A stretch of 64,000 nucleotides of DNA, from NCBI GenBank assembly GCA_022606135.1, contig JABYQN010000013.1:912150-976149 (forward strand). Direction: 5' to 3'. Below the pieces are notes generated by a model. That model saw only the letters and a program-made list of their open reading frames with translations, made no database searches and had not been told where the DNA came from. This document shows, piece by piece, positions 55,264-64,000 of this stretch (position 1 is the stretch's first letter; every line of letters begins with the position of its first letter). This stretch comes from Fomes fomentarius (Eukaryota > Basidiomycota > Agaricomycetes > Polyporales > Polyporaceae). The position numbers and the translations under genes were made by a program.

Positions 55264-56148
55264 TATTGCAATGCTGATGGCGATGGAGGAGGTTATGGAA
55301 ACGGCAGTGAAGGCGCTACGGACGAGGCAAGCGGAAGTATGGGAATGCAGGGAGCATGTGCGGGAATGTTTTGAGGCGATGGGAATCGAGATGCTTGTGT
55401 GATTCTGTCTCCGAGTGTTGGACTTTGCACGCGCTGGTCGCGGATCTTGTACGTTGGGTGGTTCAACTGAATGGTGTAAACTGCTTCTTGAACTCGGACA
55501 TTCTCATGAAGGGACCGTGCTTATAATATTGGGGTGCAGTACTCGCACTCAAGCATACTGCACGTTCCTCAGGCAGACCCGTCGACGATCTTCAACGAAT
55601 ACACATCCGTAAGCAGTTGCGTCGATTGACGTACTGGCGCAGCAGACGAGGTTGGGAGGTATTTACAAAAAGCATGCATTCAGAACGTCATGACGTATAT
55701 AACTATCTACCGTAAAGGCGAGGAGCGACCGATCTCTGAGGCGATCCAAGAGGAATTCACGATTACATGGGCGAGGATGCAACATGTGGTGTAATAAGTA
55801 GAGCTAGCGATGCGGATATCATTATGCGATAGAGATACAATCGACGACGATCATGCGTGCATCAAACAATTGGAAGAGCCGAGAGCCTGCGTCCAGTCAG
55901 AGTGCGTGTAGGTAGATGGGGCGGGAAAAGCTGCATGAGACGTCGATGAATGCGGATGGAAGAGAGCCTTGGGACGAGGAGAGGATAAGAGATATAGGGA
56001 GGACACAGCAACCATAAGCAAACAAGCGGTCGAAGGAGAGACGTCGGGAAATGTGGAAGTGCATAGGTGGAATCAACGTTAAAACCCTGGAACCAGAGTC
56101 CGGGCCGTCGTCGATCGTCAAGACCGACAGCGGTAGCTACTAGCAATC

Positions 56149-57410
56149 TCACTTTTTCCGCAGCTGCGCACGCAGATTCGTGTTCTCTGTCTGGACCGAG
56201 TTGAGCTCCTCGAGGAGCGCCATCTGCTGTGTCTGCTGCGATATCCGCACTTCGTCGACCTCCTCTTGTGCCTTCTTCAGCGCGGTCTGCGCCTCGGCGA
56301 GCGACGTCTCGAGCTTCTGGATCTCGCCCTCGAGCCGCTTGACCTCGCCTTCGAGCCACTTGTTCGTGCCCTCCTGCCTCTTACGCGTCACGTCTGCAGA
56401 CGAGGCGTTGTTGCTCTCTTGAGCGAACGGACATCCATCTCGGAGAGCGATGCGCCACCCTTATTCGCGGGGCTGGCGGTAGTGGGCGAAGCAACGGCAT
56501 TCGCGCTCTCTGTGCGCGAGCTTCGGTGGAAGGATGGATGGCCCATATCAAATGGAGAACGGAAGCGACCTTGGCCGCGTCGCCCTGATACTGGATGATG
56601 GGCCCATTCCCGGACTCTTGGAATTCCTGTGCACGAAGCATCGTAAAGTATTGAACGACACACGGAACATACCACTATTCACCTTGAGTTGGTTCTCCAG
56701 AGACCGTGCTCCGCTCGGTGTAGCTGAGGACGCCTGAATTGTGTTCTAGTAGCTTCCCGTTGACTTTCGCTGCCTTGTCCGAGACACGCCATAGCTCCTG
56801 CTGCGCGAGGTCGACCTTCCGGTTCGCGTTTTCGAGTTGCTCGGATAACTGCTTTGAAACGTTCTTGTACGATGCCTTCGCTCTCGATAGCGATGTCGCT
56901 GCATCCCGTATTTTCGTCTCGAGCGTGAGCTTCTTCGAGAGAGGAACGAGCCGTGATGAGAGCACTTGTTGTTCCTGCACACCATGCTCGGTATCTGTTA
57001 GCAATCGAGACAAGCGTATTTGTGCACCTTCTTGAGCTCTTCGACTTTCTCAGCACTCAGATTATCGTACCCGCTGCTATCCACGATCGCCTCGCTCGCG
57101 AGCAAACCGATCAGCAGCTCGTCCTTCGCCGCGAACATCACCCTCGTCCGCTTCTTCCCGTCCACGAGAGCTCGGTCAGGCAGGGGCATCCCGGGCGACG
57201 AGGGGCCCGCAACAGGCGACGAGGGCTGTGTCGACGTGCTTCCGGACTCGACAGAGTCGCTTGAAGACTGGATGGACGAGTTGCCCGTCTCTTCGTCAGA
57301 CTTGGTCGGGCCCCCTGGCGGCGGCTGTTGGGGGCCCCTGCGGAAGAAGAGCGCCGCTGGAGTGCGCGCGAAGTGGGAGAAAGGCCCGCCGGGGGTTGCA
57401 TATAACCTGA
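56149..57410 (-). pseudogene. Uds1-domain coiled-coil protein gene with internal deletions (copy 4)
   Basis: Nearly identical to copy 3 at 23444-24700, with the same two deletions and the same frame break. Small differences (RVMFAAKDELLIGLL instead of VMFTAKDELL; SKQLSEQLENANRKVD instead of SKQSSEQLKNAKRKVD) in several cases restore residues seen in other copies. Confidence 0.7.
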
Positions 57411-57665
57411 GTGAAAATCCGATGCAGGTGGACTATGTTCACGAGACAGAAACTGTGTGCGGATGAGGGCTGTGCCTCCGCCAGACATCCTCTAGCACGG
57501 ACAACCTTCCTCGCCTTTAACCGTCTCCTAGTCCAGTGCTCACCCCATGACGCCCACCCCTCCTTGTCCTGCTCGGGTTCTTCCGGCGGCGCGCTCCTCG
57601 ATATCTCAATATTGGGATACGACGCCCTGCAGGCCTTCAGCAATAATGGCGGGGGAGGCGACCGT

Positions 57666-58498
57666 CTACGGCTCCTCGACAGCGATGACGACGACCCATG
57701 CGACATCGCTGAGCTTGGCGATGATGCAGTCCCGGCGGGCGGGTATGCATGCACAGATACCCCAGTGTCGATTGGTGTTGGGATAGGAGTCGCTGATCCA
57801 GATGCAACGGCGGTCGTTCGTATCTGAGCCGACTGAGTTCGGTTCGCCCGCAGACAGCCTGCTTTTGTCCCGGGAACACGACCTCAAGATCGGGCGAGGA
57901 CGTGGGTTCTCGATGTCGTGCCCTGCGAGTATAATGATACTGCCACGGTCATTGTCGTCTTCGGACGGGCGGAACAGTGGCTCGCTGTCTGGATCGAGGG
58001 ATCCGCGCGGTGTCTCGTTGACGAGAGCCAGCGGCGCGTAGTTGGTCGAACCCTTCACGATGGAGTCAATGAGCCAGGATTGCAGCACGTTCGTCACAAT
58101 TGGGAATATGCCTATAGTGCTGCGGGAAGATGGGATGAGTCAGACAAACTCCTTCCCAGAACGAAACGCAGGGAGAACACGCACAAGATGACCTGCGCAG
58201 CATCACTAGTCCCGAGGAACGACAGCAGCCACTCGCCAAGATCGAAGATGACAGGGAAGGCGACAAAGAGAGCAACTACAAGGATTTTCATCGTGGTCAG
58301 CGCGAAGACGTATACCGCTGCATGGCTAAACGAGTAGTTGATAGAGGGAAGGGTGCCGTCGATGTCGCAGAAGACACAAGATAAGGACAGATAGTTTACT
58401 CTAGAAACTATTGTGCCAGACAAGTCAATCCCTGTTAAGTGACGCGCACGACGCTGAATGTCGAGGGTTCTCCGGTTCGCAAGAATGCAACATCTCAT
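57666..58498 (-). CDS. candidate membrane protein gene (duplicate)
   Basis: Duplicate of 24960-25792 with a handful of substitutions. The hydrophobic segment MKILVVALFVAFPVIFDLGE and the acidic tail are unchanged. The same doubt about the splice phase applies, so the two copies share the problem. Confidence 0.4.
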
Positions 58499-58699
58499 GT
58501 CGCCGCAAGATTTGCGGTAGTACTTATGTGAAGGCAGGAGAGCGCACGTACCTTGACACGGTCAGACGCGAGCGAAGAGGACAGACCAGGAAGCGTTCCA
58601 CTCAGCGCGCTCAGCTCTCACGCGAGTGAGGGGTTGGATGGCTGCAGTGTCGTGGCCATTGACCATAGCTAGAACCATGCTACACGCTCTCAGGTGAAG

Positions 58700-61600
58700 A
58701 AGTTCGAGATGCAGAATTGTACACAAGTTGAAGATTAGTATGTTTAGCTGTGGGTGAGAGGCAGGTGTAGATGACGCGCTCGGTGGGCCCGGAGTGGACG
58801 CTGTGTTTGGCAGCCTGATTGAGCTAACCACAGAGAAGATGGGACGTGACTGCCTGGAAGAGGACATGGAGGATAGACCCGATCGTGGAGTGACGTCACT
58901 TCAAGCTTCAGACTCCGACAGAGAGCGCGTCTCACTGTGTGCGCTCGATTGTAGCTGCCCAGACTGCGCCGTCGAACATCCCAGCAACACCACGCCGCCT
59001 CGAGCTCCAGGTCTACCAATCTACAGCTATCTGTGCACAGCCGGGGCGCGACTACGATGTACACGTACATCGACTCTTCTGACGCAGTCGTCCAGCCGCT
59101 CGTCCGCCACCAATCCCAACCAGATCGCACACACTGCTTAAGACCTGGACCCGATGCTGGCGTCCGCTCCTGTAGAACAACACAGCAAGCGGCCATTGGA
59201 GATGCTAGCCTCGTACGTCATGCCCCATTCGTCGTCCTCCCTTCCTCCTCCGCTCTTCGTCGTCCGTCTTCTAGTAGTATTCCGGCCACAGTGAAGAGGT
59301 CACGATTCACGATTCACGTCCCATTCGAACCGGAGATGCTCCTCTTAGTTCTTCCGCCCGCTGTTCGTGTTCTGCCGCTCCTTGTTGTTTTCCTGCTCCA
59401 AGACAATCTCGCCCACCTCACCTTTCGATGACTAGTATGCTGATTATACATCCTCCGAATCTGCCACTCTGCATGTCGACCGCACGGTCGACTCTCTCCG
59501 CTTACTAATCGTGAAGCAGCGTAGTGCTTCTCAGCTATCTGGTAAACCTCGTTCTTCCTCCACTTCTTCCGCTCCGTCTGTCCCGCGACCATCCCTCCTG
59601 TTCCCGCCCACAGTCGCACCGGCTTCAGGTACCTCCAACGCGACCGCGTCAGTATCTAGATTGTTCACAGTGGCCCCCCACTTCTACTTGTGCGCCGTCG
59701 CCCCCAAGGCAGTTGTCTATGAAAGTCCTTGTACACCCGTCACCGCCGCTATGCCGTCACCTTCACCCTCCTTGCTCAGCATCCTGGACTTTTTCGTTCG
59801 AACTACGAGCGATCGCTCGTCCAGCACGTCCACCCCTAAGCGAATGACCTTCGCAGAGCCAGCTGAGTTGTACTCAAGCTCGAAACCGGAAGGCTCGTCG
59901 TCAAGGTTCCGCGTGGCGGCCAAGACTAGGTCAAAGCTCAAGTACGGCTCGGGCTCGGGTACAGGTCGGGCGAAAGACGATGATAGTTGTTCGGATATCC
60001 TGTGTACATACTGTGTATATGGAACGTCTACAATTTCTGACATCAGACATAGCATCGGTAGCTGTCTCTACGATATCCCATCACTTTCTTGTCACTGGTC
60101 TCGGGCAGTGTCAACGAATGTGAATATGACTAAGGGAGGTGAGTGTTCGTCGGGATCGCGGAACATTGACTCGGATCCCACACCGCATGCAGGCACACAA
60201 CGAAGGCAAAGATCTCCTCCGCTGCTTGCTGTACAAGTATGAACAACAACCATGCAGACGCGTCCAGAATTTGCGGTGCCTTGCTATGCGCTGGCCTCCG
60301 ATGAGCTCCCCACGGCCTTATCAAAGGATGTCCGAACACACGCTTGCAGAGTGTGCCCCGGATAGATCCCCTCAAGGCGATACCGCACTTAGAGACGCGG
60401 AGCACCTCGGCACTGTTGATCTGCCAGTGAGTGATAACCCACAGTTCATGCATGGCCGCAAGCTGTGCTTTGCTGAGCTGTCAATCCCATATACCGCACA
60501 CCAGTGCATCCCGCTCCTCTTCTCCATCTCATGACACGATCGCCCGAATATACCTGCTGTGCAGGAGCTCAAGGTATGAGCGTTGTTCAGTGCAAATGCC
60601 TGATTGTAATCACCATGTTCACCGCATCAGGACATGCTGTACATACTCGGATTCTCTTCCTGGGCACGCGGACATTGGGCGAGTGGGACGTTTGTGCTGA
60701 CGATGATTCTGATTGACTAGAAGGAACACGTACAGAGGGGTGCACTGGTCACGCTCCGACCAGGGCTCGTAGACTACCGACATACATCTCACCCTCAACG
60801 CCTTCCATCCATTGCAGTTCATGCACACTTCGAACCCTGAGATATGACGAACGGAATCCTACCACGTACAGGGCTCAGTCCTGTCCCGCTCAGCAAGCAT
60901 TGCAGTCGACTATGAGGTAGAGGTGCTTCGGGCTACTAGTACTACTCCGATTCGGGTGTGGTCTTTGAGAATCCGGCGCTGTACCAAGTACTGTCAAGAT
61001 CATCCGTGCTAATAGTACGCTTTATACCGTCACGAAAATGAGGCTCTGGTTGAGTCTTGTCCTTCGGGCTGTCCGGGTTTGTCACTGTCACCTTCAACTG
61101 AGTGTGCCAAAACGACGCTGAGACGCGTTGTGCACAAACACCACATAAGCCCTGGCCAATCATGGTGCTCGGTGACTGACTGTTGACCTTATCGCTCGGC
61201 GAGTCTGTCGCGGCGTCGCAGCATCATCGACGTCTCTGAGATCTGCGCTACAAACTACTCCACTAGAGAACGTGCTATTCATGACGATGGTCCTTACAGG
61301 CACCTGGGACGTGTGGCACACCAAGTAGCCGAACTACTGAACGGCACCAGCTAAAAGCAATACCTTCGATCTTACAGAAGACAGGTAAGTGTAAGGGGCT
61401 CCCCGTTTCAATCGCACTCGTTCCCGTGATTATTCTTTGTATGTCTTCCTCAGTACAAGTGTGTGATGCGGAACATGTGCAACTATGCACGAACTTCTTC
61501 ATACAGAGACTCGTGCACGCCAAACACATGCACTAAGGCCGGCATCTCAGGTCTGCTAGCAACGTCATCTCTAAAGCGGTTTCATCTTGTCTCGCTTCTC

Positions 61601-62460
61601 CATCTGTTCAGCAACCCGCAACTGGTCTGTACGATATCAGATGGCGCTGTTACAAATCTTGGACTACATCAGGATGCCTCCTGTGCAGCACGACGTTGCA
61701 CAGTAGACAGGGAGATGCGAGGCCTATCTGCCAACACCGCATGGAGATACTGATTTGGGGCTTCGCGAGGCTCGCCGGAGATGGTGTTGCTAGCTGCGAG
61801 GTGAATTCACTTTGACCTCGTCAAATGCATCATCATAAAGGATGATCAGAACACTTCCTCATCCTTGCTCTCATCGTTATTCATCTTGACTTGCCAACCG
61901 GATCTAGTGAGGTTCATTCTTTCGCTTGTGAAAATAGGACCCGCAGCAGAAATAGGTCAGCAGTATGCACCTCTAGTCTAGGGGTGCCACCTTGCCTCCG
62001 AGCACCCCAATTGAATAGTATCATGTTCGATAGATATGTTGACATTGCTCATGCTTCAGGTCGTTCACCCCTCAACTTCGGCCTTTCCAATTTGCAGTGT
62101 GAACTGGAAATGTAAGTCCTGTCTCAATCACCTCAGTTATCACCCTCGGGTAAGTCCGTAATTGTTTCCATGCTCTCTAGTATCATGATTGAATCATGAC
62201 CGAACACAGCCAAGGCCCAGATCATGCATCTTAAAGGGAGAGACAAACATGCACTTCCAAAGCCCAACATCGCCAGTCAACAAATATGATTGCAATGCAT
62301 GTAGGATGAGATGAGATTCAATCCTCACGAGATCATTGGTGGATTCCAACCATCATAACTTAGTGGTTCCGATGTTGGCTCAGGGTACACCTAAGAGATG
62401 TATCAGGCTATTTTTGTATGCTCATATTCATCATCCCTTCTGTGATCAATGTACACAATG
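58700..62460. repeat. right copy of the triplicated unrecognised block
   Basis: Direct counterpart of 25998-29750. It holds the same short unidentified frames (for example minus 61163-60942, IKRTISTDDLDSTWYSAGFS). No gene can be named. Confidence 0.6.
59511..60242 (+). CDS. Ser/Thr-rich unidentified protein, longest frame of the family
   Basis: 243 codons from MKQRSASQLSGKPRSSSTSS through PRPSLLFPPTVAPASGTSNA, FFVRTTSDRSSSTSTPKRMT, FAEPAELYSSSKPEGSSSRF and KTRSKLKYGSGSGTG. It is basic and Ser-rich, without a recognisable domain. In the other two copies the frame is interrupted. It may be a real exon or a by-product of CpG-rich composition. Confidence 0.3.
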   Translation: MKQRSASQLSGKPRSSSTSSAPSVPRPSLLFPPTVAPASGTSNATASVSRLFTVAPHFYLCAVAPKAVVYESPCTPVTAAMPSPSPSLLSILDFFVRTTSDRSSSTSTPKRMTFAEPAELYSSSKPEGSSSRFRVAAKTRSKLKYGSGSGTGRAKDDDSCSDILCTYCVYGTSTISDIRHSIGSCLYDIPSLSCHWSRAVSTNVNMTKGGECSSGSRNIDSDPTPHAGTQRRQRSPPLLAVQV

Positions 62461-62534
62461 TTTATATATCTCTGCAACTCTCTTCCCTCATCCACACATC
62501 CTTTGCCTCAGTCTACACACACAGCTGCAAAACA

Positions 62535-64000
62535 ATGTCTGATAACTCACAGACTGCACAACTGATTGAGGAATACAGTACTCTGTAAGTGAAGTGAGTA
62601 GATAACATCAAACCATTTCTGACATTGAGTTTCTACTAGTCAAATGGAGCATTATGCATCCACTGCTATTTTGTGTAATCCTGCTCAGTTCATGCTTTGA
62701 ACTCGATAATGATCTCTTTCCTCTGCCCCAGGTCTACTTGCCTATGAGTATATGATCACATTTGATCGTGAGACAAAGTTCTTCTGGAAGCGGTCAATCA
62801 CTGGGTCTTCTGTTCTATTCATTGTCAACCGGTACTTGCCCTTGTAATTGTTGTATTGCACATGCCCTTTCCAGACCCCACTACAACCAAGGTGAGCTTA
62901 CCTACTGCTTTTACCTAGTGTAATTACACAACATCCATTGCAAGGGTCAGTGTATGCAGATAACATTGCCAAGCTGTTCACTCACTTGAAGTTGCCAGCT
63001 GTGCAGCAGTGTACTATACATCAAACAGTCTGCAATTTCTTCAGTATCTTCCATGGGCTTGTGAGTACATGTTCCATTCTATCCTCAACCTTGTGCACTG
63101 GATGACACCACTGGCATACATCTAGTGTTCTCCACTCTGAGGGCATATGCACTGAGCTCAGAAATCAGAGGGCGATGGTCTATATTGACATTGGTCCTGC
63201 TTTCTTCTCTTGCACCCTTGATCATCAACTTTGTAGGTGCTATGCTTACTGCAATACTCACCATGTGATGTCATGACACAGATTGCAGGTTAAACTGGGT
63301 TATTGGTCAATTATGGGAACCTCTGATGGGTGTATCATCAATGACCTTTGCCTGCAACTATCCAAATTCAGTATGTCTAGTGCATACTTACCTTCAAGAC
63401 TGTCACTCACATGCATTTGCACTAGCTGTAGTTCCTTTCTTACATGTGTCATTTTGACTGATACTGACAATGATTTGTAGTTACTATAATTTCTAGGGTT
63501 GTCTCATCATATCAGATCTGCTTGTCATGTGTATCACATGGAAAGCAACATATAAGACAAGCAGAGATATCAAGGTCCTTGGCAGGGAACTTCCCTCTCA
63601 AGCATCTTGTTTAGAAATGGTGGGTATCAGACCATTGTCCAAACCCTTGTTTAGGTTGTTGTTGATTGCTAGGCAGGTACACTGTATTTTGGGTATGTGT
63701 CAACCATAGCTACAATGGATGGTTTACCTTGTTGGGGTGAAGTTGACAAAGTGTCTTCTGCACTGGTAGCATCCTTGCAACACTGAACATTCTCCACCTC
63801 AGCTTTACTTGTCCTCAGTGAGTTTGCAGTTTTGCATTTTCAAAGGTCCTGGCACCACCTGCACCACAGGTTCTATATATCTCTACTGAGTCCTTTGAAA
63901 TGATCAGGCAGTCTTATCACCTTCTTCTCAGAGCCGCACGTACTTCATCATCTGTGCTGCACCAGGGATTCTGATAAGTCTCATCTACTAGCCTCACTGC
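62535..64000 (+). pseudogene. DUF6533-type membrane protein gene (copy C), cut by the window end
   Basis: Same exons as copy A from MSDNSQTAQLIEEYSTL onward. One-base losses in short homopolymers (for example a C lost in CCCC near 62838) break several exons. Other places (AYALSSEIRG near 63150) are better preserved than in copy A. The last exon lies beyond the window. TATA box at about 62461. Confidence 0.6.

Larger units (their letters stand above)
54181..55402 (+). pseudogene. duplicate of the small basic-protein gene, 3' part, split by a mariner-like element
   Basis: Resumes the gene broken at 48034 (PVEDAHKSDKDLREPA-like frame), with a longer Glu run (EEEEEEEVLPRSVNTEEA). The frame AGDKRRASKSDDLDDLDDIC and RPVKKLKIAQGVVESKTKQ is followed by a GTACGTTGG donor. 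A C-terminal helical frame is split by the insertion at 54704: MTLGGEDDMEAV on the left, and IAMLMAMEEVMETAVKALRT with CREHVRECFEAMGIEMLV on the right (ending 55402). The longer, well-formed C-terminus here suggests it reflects the ancestral end better than the copy at 22.6 kb. Confidence 0.6.
55640..64000. repeat. near-identical direct duplication of 22930-31290
   Basis: The offset is 32,708 at the left end and 32,702-32,710 elsewhere, so only small indels separate the copies. Over long stretches (for example 57.0-57.8 kb against 24.3-25.1 kb) I find almost no differences. It continues past the right edge of the window. Confidence 0.92.

Noticed and set aside
1..64000. CRISPR array, bacterial defence island or phage
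   Set aside because: No regularly spaced repeats, no bacterial gene arrangement, and introns are abundant; the DNA is fungal.
1..64000. Telomere or rDNA sequence
   Set aside because: No TTAGGG-type arrays and no rRNA motifs seen on either strand.

Overview
This window is nuclear DNA of a filamentous basidiomycete fungus, most likely an Agaricomycete and plausibly a polypore-like wood-decay species. The evidence is short GT-AG introns of about 50-65 bp, a seven-exon microsomal-type epoxide hydrolase, several copies of a DUF6533-type seven-helix membrane protein gene, fragments of a gene with an Uds1 (up-regulated during septation) domain, and fungal Ty1/copia and Ty3/gypsy chromoviral retrotransposons. 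There are no bacterial operons, CRISPR arrays, rRNA genes or convincing functional tRNA genes. Species assignment is inference.

The window is a repeat-rich mosaic, not ordinary single-copy DNA. From left to right: the terminal 16 bp of a copia LTR (1-16); a decayed DUF6533 gene (about 1080-3424) carrying a CACTA-type DNA transposon (1434-2845, ACT target duplication); a nearly full-length copia element on the minus strand (3425-9871); the best-preserved DUF6533 copy (10557-12259, minus); a block of unrecognised sequence (12.4-16.3 kb); half of a broken Uds1 gene (16.85-18.05 kb, plus); an apparently intact epoxide hydrolase gene (18626-20273, minus); the other Uds1 half, inverted (20.7-21.56 kb); a small unidentified gene (21854-22350); an internally deleted Uds1 pseudogene (23.4-24.7 kb); a membrane-protein candidate; and a block that repeats the 9.9-16.3 kb block in inverse orientation (26.0-32.2 kb), including DUF6533 copy A (29833-31534).

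Further right are an inverted-repeat structure with tRNA-like boxes (32202-33294), a truncated epoxide hydrolase relic (about 33.59-34.5 kb), a second and heavily decayed copia element (35033-43778, plus) that carries a nested 2.4 kb non-coding LTR element with a perfect 5-bp target duplication (35847-38212), a secreted-protein gene fragment cut by that copia element, a second decayed epoxide hydrolase (44742-46290), and a copy of the small gene split by a 6.1 kb Ty3/gypsy chromovirus (48035-54180, minus) and by a 558-bp Tc1/mariner-like element (54706-55263, TA duplication). From about 55.64 kb to the end the window repeats 22.93-31.29 kb in direct orientation at an offset of about 32.7 kb with very few differences.

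Two themes link the parts. First, segmental duplication, both direct and inverted, has multiplied a small gene set (DUF6533, Uds1, epoxide hydrolase, small hypothetical genes), and most copies are broken. Second, paired copies differ strikingly in CpG content: one epoxide hydrolase and one copia element keep CpG and their reading frames, while their partners show mainly C-to-T and G-to-A changes typical of cytosine-methylation decay or a RIP-like process. Mechanistic details readable from the sequence include a copia primer-binding site complementary to the anticodon arm of initiator tRNA-Met (half-tRNA priming) and a textbook -1 slippery heptamer at the gypsy gag-pol junction. Frameshifts at homopolymers, especially near the right end, may in part be assembly errors.
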